Origin: an uncultured Desulfobacterales bacterium
GTDB lineage: Bacteria; Desulfobacterota; Desulfobacteria; Desulfobacterales; JAFDCJ01
Assembly (NCBI GenBank): GCA_945787595.1
Contig: CALZJV010000061.1
Location: forward strand, 1 to 26,677
Reading direction: 5' to 3'
Length of the DNA stretch: 26,677 bases
In this document: positions 7,163 to 15,858 of the stretch, in pieces
Layout of the letters: each line of letters starts with the position of its first letter
How positions within the stretch are numbered: position 1 is the first letter of the stretch
Notes under the pieces: model-generated
What the model was told of the DNA's origin: nothing
The model's input: only the letters and a program-made list of their open reading frames with translations
The model's database searches: none
Program-made: the position numbers and the translations under genes

Positions 7163-8968
7163 ATGGCAGAGAAAAATGAAAGCGATATCAATGATTCAAA
7201 AGAACCTGAATTATCCTCCCCTGAGGAAATTGAATTAAATGATCAGATCGAAATTATCCTGGATGAAAACGACACGGTCGAACCATTGGAAGTAATGCAG
7301 GAGGAGGTTGTTAGCGAGGACGCACAGGATGAATCTGGCAAACCGGATAGCGATACCTTCAATGAGGCAGAACTACCCTCAAGCCTGGACGACGGGGAAC
7401 CGGAACTCCCTCTGGAAGAACCCGAGACCGAAAATTCCTCGGAAATGGCAGATGAACACAATGACGGGGAATCGGAACTTCCTCTGAAAGAACCCGAAAC
7501 CGAAAGTTCCTTGAAAATGTCTGATGAGCAGAAAGACAGCCAATCAGATCTGGATGAATTTGATGACGATGATTTTTTAGGTTTGGTCGATGAAGACCTC
7601 GATGGCGAACAGCCGGAAAAGCAGGGTACTCCTCAAAAAGTAGCAGCGGTGGAAAGTCCGGAGAACGACAAATCTGAAAAAAACCCCGAAAAAGACGATG
7701 AATCGGCGGAGAATCAATCAGACAGTAACAGTAACACGCAGAACTCCGAAAGATTAGCCAAAAGACCCAAGGTCAAAAGCGCTATCAGAAAATCGTTGCC
7801 AACTCTAATAGCAGCTGGCTTAACCATGCTGTTGATGTGCATCGCCGCTGGTCTTTATTATAAGTACCCTTCATTCCTGGGATTCAAAAAAGAGGTAAAA
7901 CCGGCTCCTCTTAAAACGGTAAAGCCATCGCTACCGGCGGAACCAGTTTTAAAACAGGTCGAACCAACCAGACCTCTCATTAAAAGTGAAATTTATCTGG
8001 CAAAAATCAAGGATGCAGGCCTTCTCAGAGATGAATTGTTAGAGAAAAAAGAAGAAATCGAGCAGCTCATACAACACTATAAGAATGGCATCGCCGATCT
8101 GGAGGTACAAATTAAACGCGAATTGCATAACGAAGCCATAACCTCTTACGCGGAAGGCCTTAAAAATAGGCGCATTGAGCTCAACCTGAGCACCATACAG
8201 CGTCGCCGGTCCTATATTAATGGACTGGAAGAACCAACCCGCTGGATCAAGCAGGGGAGTGAAGAACTTCTTTTTCTTAAACGCAAAGCCGAATTGGATC
8301 TGCAATTGATCGATGTCGCGGGCGGCATCGATATGAACAAACATATGCGACACATCGGCGCCGCTATCCAAAAATATCGGCCAAGCGCGGAAAAACTTGC
8401 AGTCGATCGTGAAAATACGGATCTGCCGGCCCTAGAAACAATCTGGGAGCAAATAAAAAATCAAAAAAAGATAAGCGGGAAAGCGCTGCCGAATGTGACA
8501 GATGAGAAAATTGCCAAAGAGATTTGCTCGGGAAATTATGAGCGCACCGCGGAACTCACCAGCATCTCCGTTGCAGCGGCCCAATGTCTGTCCAAAATGA
8601 ATGGATCGGACCTTTTTTTAAATGGCTTAACAACATTATCCCCGGAGGTGGCTAAATACCTATTTCAGTGGCGCGGCAACTGGATCTGCATAAACGGTGT
8701 CAAAGAACTCGCTCCGGCCGCGGCCCAATACCTCTTTAAATGGGAAGGTAGCTGGATCTCTCTCAACGGTATAAATGAGTTTCCGCCTGAGCTGGCAACT
8801 TATCTGATGGAATGGGAAGGTAAACAACTGGAACTTATGGGGCTTCGGTACAATAAAAAAAATACGGATCAAAAGGCACTAAAATATCTGGCATTATGGG
8901 AGACCATGGGTGGCAAATTGTTTATTTCAGATGTTGTCCGGAACGAATTAGAGCGTATCATGAAGTGA
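7163..8968 (+). CDS. Membrane-anchored protein with acidic N-terminus, coiled domain and 24-residue C-terminal repeats
   Basis: 601 residues, family not recognised. Residues 1-200 are very acidic and disordered, with a near-duplicate ~24-residue unit at about 77-124 (ELPLEEPETE and ELPLKEPETE). A basic stretch RPKVKSAIRK precedes one membrane helix at about 212-233, so the acidic part is probably cytoplasmic and the rest outside. Residues ~280-435 are helical and share a domain with the gene at 9123 (RRIELNL ... ETIWEQI). From 481 come four ~24-residue repeats with pattern G-x-W/L-x-x-L-NG-(I/V/L)-(7-9)-A-x-YL-x-x-W-(E/R), akin to leucine-rich-repeat-like tandem units. The start is chosen for GGTG seven bases upstream. 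It probably acts as an envelope scaffold or sensor; function unknown. Confidence 0.75.
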   Translation: MAEKNESDINDSKEPELSSPEEIELNDQIEIILDENDTVEPLEVMQEEVVSEDAQDESGKPDSDTFNEAELPSSLDDGEPELPLEEPETENSSEMADEHNDGESELPLKEPETESSLKMSDEQKDSQSDLDEFDDDDFLGLVDEDLDGEQPEKQGTPQKVAAVESPENDKSEKNPEKDDESAENQSDSNSNTQNSERLAKRPKVKSAIRKSLPTLIAAGLTMLLMCIAAGLYYKYPSFLGFKKEVKPAPLKTVKPSLPAEPVLKQVEPTRPLIKSEIYLAKIKDAGLLRDELLEKKEEIEQLIQHYKNGIADLEVQIKRELHNEAITSYAEGLKNRRIELNLSTIQRRRSYINGLEEPTRWIKQGSEELLFLKRKAELDLQLIDVAGGIDMNKHMRHIGAAIQKYRPSAEKLAVDRENTDLPALETIWEQIKNQKKISGKALPNVTDEKIAKEICSGNYERTAELTSISVAAAQCLSKMNGSDLFLNGLTTLSPEVAKYLFQWRGNWICINGVKELAPAAAQYLFKWEGSWISLNGINEFPPELATYLMEWEGKQLELMGLRYNKKNTDQKALKYLALWETMGGKLFISDVVRNELERIMK

Positions 8969-9122
8969 GCTAGACGCTCGACAGCATAATATCGGCAGTT
9001 TGTTGCAGTAAATGTCCTGGCGGCGTCTTAAAAACCATAGAACCTTTAAATTACAGAGATGTCAGAATACAGCCAATGTACGATGAAGGCAAGGTCTTTA
9101 AAAAGGAATTGAGGAAACTGAT

Positions 9123-9707
9123 ATGAAAAAACATTTGATATGCAGCATTTTGGCGGCATTGATGATTTCTCTTTTGCTTTGCGGGCAAAATTACGCAAGC
9201 GAGCACAAGACGACGGAACTCAATCGAAAAATGGCTGAAATTTCATCATTGCAGCAAAGTTTGTCCCAAAAAATTTCACGGGCGATGCAAAAAAAGGAGC
9301 AATTAAAACAAAAAGTGGTTGAACTCGAAACAGAAATCAAGCAGGAAAAAGAGCATTTGCAGATTGAATCCTATCTGAAAGCCATTCGAGTTCCCCGAAT
9401 AGAACTTAACCTTAAATTAATACGGTTGTTGTTTGGATATACAACCGGATTAAATAAAAAAATTAGATATTTCCAATATGGATATCAAACTTTGGATTTT
9501 TTGCGGCAGCAGACCCAGGATGATTTACTGATGATCAAGACTTTAAATGATATGGAAATAGACAAGCTTATCGCTCAAATCAATTCGGTACTTGATGAAT
9601 TCATTCCTGAACTCAGCAAACCCATATTCGATACCAATGATATACCTTCGAAAGATACTGAAACGATATGGAATGAAATAATTCAGCAGCAGACTGAGAA
9701 AGGTTGA
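9123..9707 (+). CDS. Exported coiled-coil protein, paralogue of the ectodomain of the upstream gene
   Basis: 194 residues. The N-terminus is a classical signal peptide (MKKH, hydrophobic core to about residue 22, a Cys at 21, cleavage plausible after YAS at about 26). Next comes a coiled coil (~35-80), then a helical domain whose landmarks (PRIELNLKLIRLLFGY ... LDFLRQQTQDDLLMIK ... TETIWNEI) align in order with residues ~328-432 of the protein encoded 155 bases upstream. The two genes therefore look like products of duplication with different anchoring: one tethered, one secreted to the periplasm, or lipidated if Cys21 is a lipobox (a weak match). The start has GAGG eight bases upstream. The pair is probably co-expressed. 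No known family comes to mind. Confidence 0.75.
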   Translation: MKKHLICSILAALMISLLLCGQNYASEHKTTELNRKMAEISSLQQSLSQKISRAMQKKEQLKQKVVELETEIKQEKEHLQIESYLKAIRVPRIELNLKLIRLLFGYTTGLNKKIRYFQYGYQTLDFLRQQTQDDLLMIKTLNDMEIDKLIAQINSVLDEFIPELSKPIFDTNDIPSKDTETIWNEIIQQQTEKG

Positions 9708-9804
9708 TTGCTTGAAGCGAACTATTATTATCACATTTATTATAAATTATAAATGGTTGAAGTCTTATATTTAAACAAATTAATTAAGTACAGGAATGCA
9801 ATGT

Positions 9805-9960
9805 TTAAGTATGGTTCAGTTTTTGTAAAAATTCCCTGAACCATACCGGATTTGCCAAAATGATATAGGCAAGAAATAGGGCCGTGAGAGGTAAAAAAAA
9901 TACGATAAGGTCAATGAGTAAAATACCGACTGACAAAAGAACTCGCTGGCCGAAGCTCAT
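9805..9960 (-). CDS. Small single/double-pass membrane protein
   Basis: About 51 residues, mostly two adjacent hydrophobic helices (VLLSVGILLIDLIVFFLPL and LFLAYIILA) ending in a short polar tail FREFLQKLNHT. I take the ATG at 9960 because GGAG lies six bases upstream; an ATG at 9993 has no clear ribosome-binding site. It lies downstream of, and on the same strand as, the 118-residue gene at 10392. Function unknown; compact hydrophobic proteins of this kind are easily missed by gene finders. Confidence 0.5.
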   Translation of the reverse strand: MSFGQRVLLSVGILLIDLIVFFLPLTALFLAYIILANPVWFREFLQKLNHT

Positions 9961-10035
9961 GGCATTCTCCAGAAGGAAAGAATCCTGGCTCATAGGACCA
10001 GGTTTTCAATGATAGAATAAATTGGCAGCCTGTCA

Positions 10036-10392
10036 TTATAATAACCCTTTTTCCGTTAATAAAGTCATGGATTGCTGGCCAATTGTGGTAACTTTTGTCA
10101 AGGCTTGGGTGAGGTGGTAGCCCGCTTCGTGGCTTACGCCTGAGTTTAACATCACCAAGGCGGTATTAACGTCCTTTTCCACATCCGGCCAGATATCGTG
10201 GGGGGCTGCTTTCTTAGCAACATGAATCTCAGTGGCGATCATGTTGATCAATGGTTTAAGTACTCTTTCGGCTCCGGGTTTTTCAGATTCCGAAAGAGCG
10301 ATATATATCTCAATAATCTGGCTTGCCCAGATAAATCCACTTTTCAGTTTTTCGCTCTGAGAGAATGCTATTATGGCTTGATTGACATGCAT
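10036..10392 (-). CDS. Hypothetical helical protein
   Basis: 118 residues, no family recognised. The sequence is predicted all-helical with a conserved-looking core (SGFIWASQIIEIYIALS) and a C-terminal LTQALTKVTTIGQQS helix; no signal peptide or membrane segment. The ATG at 10392 has GAGG four to five bases upstream (AAAGAGGTATC). It sits between the broken larB and the small membrane gene on the same strand. Codon use resembles the host genes, so I regard it as real. Confidence 0.6.
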   Translation of the reverse strand: MHVNQAIIAFSQSEKLKSGFIWASQIIEIYIALSESEKPGAERVLKPLINMIATEIHVAKKAAPHDIWPDVEKDVNTALVMLNSGVSHEAGYHLTQALTKVTTIGQQSMTLLTEKGLL

Positions 10393-10660
10393 GATACCTC
10401 TTTCCTTACATCATCCGTATGAGTTAACTCCAAGGATTCTATAGATTTGAACCTTAATAGAGAGATGATGGTGCGGGATTCCGGGTTCAAAGATTGTAAT
10501 ATCCTGACATCGCTTATGATTCAACACGGTGCTCGGATTGGTTTCTTTCACTCATTGAGAGTAACAGCCCTGCCGGCCCTATGGGTGCGAAATCCTCTTA
10601 GGATGCGCCTATTGGGGATTATGAACCGAGAACCCTAAACGTTGAACGACTTCAGCCAAG

Positions 10661-11283
10661 CTAGACTCTATTAATGAGTGATGCCATATAACCCGCACCG
10701 AAGCCATTATCGATATTGACCACCGCCACGTTCGAACTGCAGCTGTTCAGCATGGCGAAAAGGGCGGTCAGTCCTCCGAGATTGACGCCATACCCCACCG
10801 GTGAATCCCCGATACACCCACATCAAATATGGTCTCAACGCTGTTTCCCATGGCCTTGGCAGTCAGGTAAGCCTCTTTGGCAACGGGAATATCTGATGTG
10901 CCGGCGGTAATGATCAGGATAGGACCTCGTCCGCTAATCGGTATCGTATTCAATTCCAGGACAAGCACTCGAGCATCTTCATGGTAGACGGATTTAGGAA
11001 ATCGTGACAAAACAATGTTTGCTTTTTGTGGATCGATTCGGGTGACCAGGATAATATTCTCCTGAGGGATCATCTTTTCCATGATCCCAGCGATTTGATC
11101 GGCGGTTTTGCCCTCTCCGAAAATGACTTCGGGAAAGCCTTTGCGAAGGGAGCGGTGGTGGTCTATATGGGCATAGGTAATGTCCTCATAGGCCATGTGC
11201 TGAAGCTTCCCGGCCGCATCGTGGGCGGAGGTCTTTCCATCGGCTACTGATTTCAACAGCTCTATAAGCAAATTCTTATCCAT
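10661..11283 (-). pseudogene. larB: larB, nickel-pincer cofactor biosynthesis carboxylase, broken by an internal deletion
   Basis: Residues 1-160 from 11283 match the LarB N-terminal and first PurE-like parts: DHHRSLRKGFPEVIFGEGKT, VTAGTSDIPVA-type strand (IITAGTSDIPVAKEA), then DVGVSGIHR. The protein then shifts frame and stops at 10768. The missing C-terminus is present in another frame from about 10800 down to a stop at 10661: [25 protein letters not shown] and [16 protein letters not shown]. About 40 residues that LarB normally has between GIHR and PVGYG (including the VVAGMEG strand) are absent. The join lies at CACCGGTG (10796-10803), where short homology could have mediated the deletion. 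LarB carboxylates nicotinic acid adenine dinucleotide; this copy should be inactive. No larC or larE is visible nearby. Confidence 0.85.
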
Positions 11284-11325
11284 GGTATTACCTAATATGA
11301 AACTTCATGAAACTCACCTCAAGGC

Positions 11326-12300
11326 CTACTCGGGGGGCAGGTCCTGTTCCTGTAAATTGATATCTTCACTAGTTGAAGGGCTCTTATTTTCATTTGAGCC
11401 AGTATTTTCGGTCATGGTGGATTGAGTGGGTGGCGATTTTATTGAGATTGATTCATCATTCTGACGGTTTAATTTAGAATCTATTTGCATGCCTTCGATA
11501 TTCTTTTGAATCGAATCCAATATCTGGGCAAGACGGGTGATTTCCTGAGAATTGATGTTTTGATTTTTCTTAAACATTAAGAGCTCAACACCCAATGCGG
11601 CTTTATCGATTTTCTCACTTAATTGCGTGGCAATCGATGCCTGCGCCAGATCATTCTCTTTTTTAAAGTTTGCGCTATTCTCGGCGATTTTTGCCATTTT
11701 TTCTGTAAACTGGCTTTCCATATTTTTTATTTCAGACATTACCGATTCTATGTTTACGCGAATGTCTGTCAGGGATTGAAATTCATTTTTAAGGGAATTC
11801 AAATCAGCTTTTAAATTTGCGTTAGCAGCTGTCTGGCTTTTTTTGTCGGCTTTGGTCTCATCTAGTTTTTTTATGGCGCCTTTCGTTTGTTTTAAATTCT
11901 GATTTAAAGATTCCACGCTTTTATTTAACACTTCGACATTTTTATTAATGGTATTCAGTTTGCTGGAGATTGAATTGCCGAAATCTTTATCCTGTGCCGA
12001 CAAGGTCGTTGAGAATGTGATTAATTTTTCATTGAATTTTTTTGAAAGCTCTTCCAATTGCATTGATAGCTTTTGGACTTCCAGATCTCCGCTATCGCGA
12101 CCCTGGTGCACTCTGCTGCTCAAGTCCCGGTAACCGAAATAGATGGCCACAGCAATCAAGCAGGGCAGAAGAATCGATATGAGTGTAATTCGGTGGCTTA
12201 ATTTTTCAAGCCGCAGGTCTCTCATTTCTTCTTGATAAAATTCCTCGGGTTCTTGATCGTCAGCATTAAATCGAAATTCAGAAGGTTTTCTTTCTGTCAT
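11326..12300 (-). CDS. Membrane-anchored coiled-coil protein downstream of guaA
   Basis: 324 residues, no family recognised. A short acidic cytoplasmic N-terminus (~40 residues) precedes one membrane helix at about 43-62 (ITLISILLPCLIAVAIYF), then a ~200-residue coiled coil built of heptads (for instance NTINKNVEVLNKSVESLNQN) and a disordered Ser/Thr/Glu-rich tail. Orientation by the polar N-terminus suggests an extracytoplasmic coiled coil. The ATG at 12300 is preferred; it lies five bases after the guaA stop with GGGA upstream, while an ATG at 12315 overlaps guaA and has no ribosome-binding site. Coupled expression with guaA is likely. It could be an envelope tether or a chemoreceptor-like stalk lacking signalling domains. 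Confidence 0.75.
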   Translation of the reverse strand: MTERKPSEFRFNADDQEPEEFYQEEMRDLRLEKLSHRITLISILLPCLIAVAIYFGYRDLSSRVHQGRDSGDLEVQKLSMQLEELSKKFNEKLITFSTTLSAQDKDFGNSISSKLNTINKNVEVLNKSVESLNQNLKQTKGAIKKLDETKADKKSQTAANANLKADLNSLKNEFQSLTDIRVNIESVMSEIKNMESQFTEKMAKIAENSANFKKENDLAQASIATQLSEKIDKAALGVELLMFKKNQNINSQEITRLAQILDSIQKNIEGMQIDSKLNRQNDESISIKSPPTQSTMTENTGSNENKSPSTSEDINLQEQDLPPE

Positions 12301-12305
12301 AGTTT

Positions 12306-13835
12306 TTATTCCCATTCAATCGTGCTGGGGGGTTTCGAACTTATGTCGTAGACCACCCGGTTAACGCCATTGACTTCATTTATAATCCGGTTGGAAATTT
12401 GACCCAATAATTTATGAGGCAATTTCGCCCAGTCAGCCGTCATAGCATCCTTGCTTGTGACTGCACGGATGGCCACGATGTTTTCATAGGTACGTCGATC
12501 TCCCATGACGCCCACACTCTTGATCGGCAGCAACACGGCAAATGATTGCCACAATTTATTATAATAGCCGGCATTTTTAATCTCTTCAAGTAGAAGATCG
12601 TCCACACTGCGTAATATTGTCAGTCGTCTAGGTGTAATTTCTCCAATGATTCTAATCGCAAGACCGGGGCCTGGAAAAGGCTGTCGCCAGATTAAATCCT
12701 GCTCGAGACCCAATTCTTTGCCCAATAGACGTACTTCGTCTTTAAAGAGGTACCTTAAGGGCTCGATGAGCTTTAGTTTCATGCTTTTGGGAAGACCGCC
12801 AACATTATGGTGGGATTTGATAACGGATGTAGGTCCCCCGAATGCGGAGACCGATTCGATGACATCCGGATACAAAGTGCCTTGGGCTAAAAAGTCGGCA
12901 CCTTTTATCTTGCGGGCCTCCGCTTCAAAAACTTGCATGAAAATCCGGCCGATGACTTTGCGCTTTTTTTCGGGATCGGTTACCTTGGCAAGTGCTTTTA
13001 AAAATTGTGTCTTTGCATTTACAAACTTGATGTTGAGGTTGAGCTGCTGTTTCAAGGTGATTTTGAGTTTTCGGGCTTCATCTTTTCTGAGCACACCGTT
13101 GTCTACAAATATACAGGTCAGTTGTTTGCCGACACTTTTATGAAGGAGTAAGGCCGCCACCGAGGAATCCACGCCGCCGCTTAGCCCCAGGATAACTTTT
13201 TTGTCGGCCACGGTCGAGCGGATTTCTTCAATGGACCGGCGGGCAAATGATTTCATGGTCCAGTTACGTTTGCAGCCACAAACATCGAACAGGAAGTTGC
13301 GCAGCATCTTTTTACCCATTTGGGTATGAGCCACCTCCGGGTGATATTGGAAGCCATATAGATTTTTTTTGGTGTGAACCGCAGCAGCTATTTTCGTGTT
13401 GGCGGTAGATGCGGTTATTTTAAACCCACGCGGCAGTCTGCGGATGGAGTCACCATGACTCATCCAGCAGGTGCTTTTTTTACTCACCCCCTGAAAAAGA
13501 CCGTTGGCCTTTTTGATGTTTAGCTCGGCAAACCCGTATTCACGCCTTCCGACTCCCTCAACAGTTCCACCGAGTGCCGAGATCATGAAATGCATGCCGT
13601 AACAAATGCCCAGGACAGGAATTCCCAGGTCAAAAACAGCAATATCGGATTTCGGGCTGTTTTTTTCATAAATGCTTGCCGGGCCGCCGGAGAGGATGAT
13701 TCCGTCGGGATTGAGTGCTTTTATCTCATCAACGGTTATACCGGGCGCATCGATCCGGCAATAAACATGGTACTCCCGAACTCTACGGGCAATTAACTGA
13801 TTATACTGCGAACCGAAATCGATGATCAGGATCAT
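12306..13835 (-). CDS. guaA: GMP synthase (glutamine-hydrolysing)
   Basis: 509 residues, the normal length. It converts XMP to GMP using glutamine and ATP in the cytoplasm. The class I glutamine amidotransferase domain (1-~190) has the catalytic Cys78 in GICYGMH and His/Glu in FQYHPEV (167, 169). The ATP-pyrophosphatase domain has the P-loop LSGGVDSS (about 220-227). The C-terminal dimerisation domain ends with the family-typical YDISSKPPSTIEWE. The start has AGGTG six bases upstream. No guaB is seen beside it inside the window; the next gene on the strand is the membrane coiled-coil protein. Confidence 0.98.
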   Translation of the reverse strand: MILIIDFGSQYNQLIARRVREYHVYCRIDAPGITVDEIKALNPDGIILSGGPASIYEKNSPKSDIAVFDLGIPVLGICYGMHFMISALGGTVEGVGRREYGFAELNIKKANGLFQGVSKKSTCWMSHGDSIRRLPRGFKITASTANTKIAAAVHTKKNLYGFQYHPEVAHTQMGKKMLRNFLFDVCGCKRNWTMKSFARRSIEEIRSTVADKKVILGLSGGVDSSVAALLLHKSVGKQLTCIFVDNGVLRKDEARKLKITLKQQLNLNIKFVNAKTQFLKALAKVTDPEKKRKVIGRIFMQVFEAEARKIKGADFLAQGTLYPDVIESVSAFGGPTSVIKSHHNVGGLPKSMKLKLIEPLRYLFKDEVRLLGKELGLEQDLIWRQPFPGPGLAIRIIGEITPRRLTILRSVDDLLLEEIKNAGYYNKLWQSFAVLLPIKSVGVMGDRRTYENIVAIRAVTSKDAMTADWAKLPHKLLGQISNRIINEVNGVNRVVYDISSKPPSTIEWE

Positions 13836-13988
13836 AATTCACCTGCACGTTGATAAAATTGAAGATTGACTATTGACGAATGAATATTGGAGGATTCCTT
13901 CATCAATTGACGGATTGCACAAACAGGCTGAATATGTTAGAGACAGCGACAATTGTCAACCGTAAATTAGTTTCCATCCATAAATGGT

Positions 13989-14090
13989 CTTTTTGCCCAA
14001 TCTCGGCGTCAATCGTCGCGTTTGTTTGTGCGACGTAGCCAGCTACGTCTCCGCACAAACGCTTGATTTCCTTGATCTTGGACAAAAATC
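13989..14090. repeat. Long imperfect palindrome between guaA and the TrpF-like gene
   Basis: The 367-base gap 13836-14202 has no gene but contains this ~100-base hairpin. Its apex is GACGTAGC (14032-14039) with GCTACGTC (14042-14049); the next arms are GCGTTTGTTTGTGC (14018-14031) with GCACAAACGC (14053-14062); the outer arms TTTTTGCCCAA and TTGGACAAAAA complete it. It looks like a mobile palindromic repeat (REP/MITE-like). CTATTGACGAATG at 13870-13882 is a second repeat motif, shared with 22211-22223. Confidence 0.6.
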
Positions 14091-14202
14091 CGCATTTCTG
14101 GATTGGAAACACGATTAAGTGCCCAAACTGATTTTAACTGATTCATGGATGGGCACAAATTAGAATCGGCTACCAATTCAGAAGGGATATATTTCATTAT
14201 TT

Positions 14203-14982
14203 ATGACCATGAAAAACATCATCGTGCAGATTTATGAGGTACAGGATCCACTTGAGGCCGAATCGCTGGTTGAAATCGGCGTCGATCGTATCGGCAGCGT
14301 GATTGTTTCCGAAACGGACTGGAAAGTCCAGGGCGTAAAAGACACAATCCGGCGGCTCCGTTCTGTGCCTGCCAAAAGCAGTTTGATCCCGCTCTTTAAT
14401 TCCCCGGAATTGATCCTGCGCACCCTAGATTATTATCAGCCTGATATTGTCCACTTCTGCGAGTCTCTAGTAAATGAAAAAGATGTCTGGGATTTCTGCC
14501 TTCGATTGATCCAACTCCAAAAAGATGTTAAAAAACAATTTCCACATATAGAAATTATGCGCTCCATTCCCATCGCCCAATATGGTAAAAACAAGTCGGT
14601 TTCCACCTTGGAAATCGCCGGATGGTTTGAACCGGTCAGCGATATTTTTCTGACAGACACCATGTTGGCAAATGAAACGGGGATCGGCGCTGCTCCCCAG
14701 CCGGTCCGCGGTTTTGTTGGTATAACCGGGCAGAGGTGCAACTGGGATACAGCCGCCGAGTTGGTTGCGTCCTGTTGCATCCCGGTCATCCTCGCTGGCG
14801 GGGTATCACCGGGCAATGTAGCTGAGGGCATCCGGCAGGTAAAACCTGCCGGTGTGGACAGCTGCACCCGCACCAACGCTCTGGACAAAAATGGCGTACC
14901 GATTCGTTTTAAAAAAGATCTGAAAAAGGTGAAACAGTTGGTTGATGCCGTGCGTGAGGCCGAGAAAACATTGACGAGCTAA
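14203..14982 (+). CDS. Divergent phosphoribosylanthranilate isomerase (TrpF)-like protein
   Basis: 259 residues forming a predicted TIM barrel. The C-terminal half matches TrpF closely: PVILAGGVSPGNVAEGIRQV (phosphate-binding loop) and PAGVDSC. The likely general acid Asp is kept in FLTDT. However, the strand-1 motif that in TrpF reads K-I-C-G-I-T with the catalytic Cys reads QIYEVQ here, so the Cys is replaced by Tyr, and the final DVSSGVE phosphate motif is changed to DSCTRTN. An insertion around residues 100-135 makes it longer than TrpF (~200). No trp genes are near; efp follows on the same strand 88 bases later. It may be an isomerase or lyase acting on another phosphosugar. The start is uncertain: ATG at 14203 or 14209, neither with a good ribosome-binding site. 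Confidence 0.75.
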   Translation: MTMKNIIVQIYEVQDPLEAESLVEIGVDRIGSVIVSETDWKVQGVKDTIRRLRSVPAKSSLIPLFNSPELILRTLDYYQPDIVHFCESLVNEKDVWDFCLRLIQLQKDVKKQFPHIEIMRSIPIAQYGKNKSVSTLEIAGWFEPVSDIFLTDTMLANETGIGAAPQPVRGFVGITGQRCNWDTAAELVASCCIPVILAGGVSPGNVAEGIRQVKPAGVDSCTRTNALDKNGVPIRFKKDLKKVKQLVDAVREAEKTLTS

Positions 14983-15070
14983 AATAGATTCAGAAAAGGT
15001 TGAACTCAGCGTCCAGAACGGTGAACCGTGAACCCGTAACCATTTACAGATAAGGCAAAGAGGCATCAAT

Positions 15071-15634
15071 ATGTTAGAAAGTGGTGATTTAAAAAAAGGA
15101 GCTAAAATCGAAATTGATGGTGAACCATACATTCTGGTGCAGTTTGAGTTTGTCAAACCGGGCAAAGGCCAGGCGCTTTATAAATGTAAATTGAAGAATA
15201 TGGTCACTGGTGTTCAATTTGACAGAACGTTCAGATCCGGTGAAAAATTCAAACAGCCGGACCTGGAAGAACAGGAAATGGAGTATCTGTATGCAGACGG
15301 AGACCAATTCTGTTTCATGAACATGACGACTTATGTACAAGAATATCTAACGGAAGAGCAGCTCGGAGACGCCAAAGATTTTCTCAAAGAAAACACCGTC
15401 TGCAATATATTGCTATTCGAAGGGCGACCCATAGGGATTTCCCTGCCGATTTTTATTAATTTAAAGGTTGAAGAAACCGATCCCTGGGTAAAAGGGGATA
15501 CAGCTTCGGGTGATTCGAAACCGGCAACTCTGGAAACGGGTTATGTGCTCCAGGTGCCGCCGTTTATTGATAAAGGCGAACTATTAAAAATCGATACCCG
15601 CACCGGAGCATATGTTGAGCGGGTAAAGGATTAG
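15071..15634 (+). CDS. efp: Elongation factor P
   Basis: 187 residues, normal length, three beta-barrel domains. EF-P binds the ribosomal E site and relieves stalling at proline runs. The tip loop reads VKPGKGQAL with Lys32 in the position that EpmA/EpmB-type enzymes modify. The C-terminal signature GYVLQVPPFIDKGELLKIDT-like segment is intact. The start has GAGG eight bases upstream. It stands alone apart from the TrpF-like gene upstream. The 224 bases after it contain nothing I can support. Confidence 0.98.
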   Translation: MLESGDLKKGAKIEIDGEPYILVQFEFVKPGKGQALYKCKLKNMVTGVQFDRTFRSGEKFKQPDLEEQEMEYLYADGDQFCFMNMTTYVQEYLTEEQLGDAKDFLKENTVCNILLFEGRPIGISLPIFINLKVEETDPWVKGDTASGDSKPATLETGYVLQVPPFIDKGELLKIDTRTGAYVERVKD

Positions 15635-15858
15635 AGCATTGCATTTGTGGAGACGGGGACGTATTCTTGAAATCATCTAGGATGGCCGACAGGATGTTAA
15701 GATTACCAGAGACCTGTTTCGTTACGGCAGAAAAAGCGGGCATCTGATTTCCAGGCATCGGGCGGATAAAATTGCACGGATACCGGTCGACTGGCAGTGA
15801 TGGAATGACGCGTCTCGAATGAAGAACAGGGCTAGGCGAAGCGATTCCTTCTTTCGGA

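Noticed and set aside
6957..7238. Plus-strand open frame of 93 codons before the membrane-anchored protein
   Set aside because: It overlaps the start of a better gene in another frame and its composition is not protein-like beyond a chance hydrophobic start.
15635..15858. Possible transposase fragment after efp (GGGGACGTATTCTTGAAAT-like string)
   Set aside because: Too short and no frame gives a recognisable domain.
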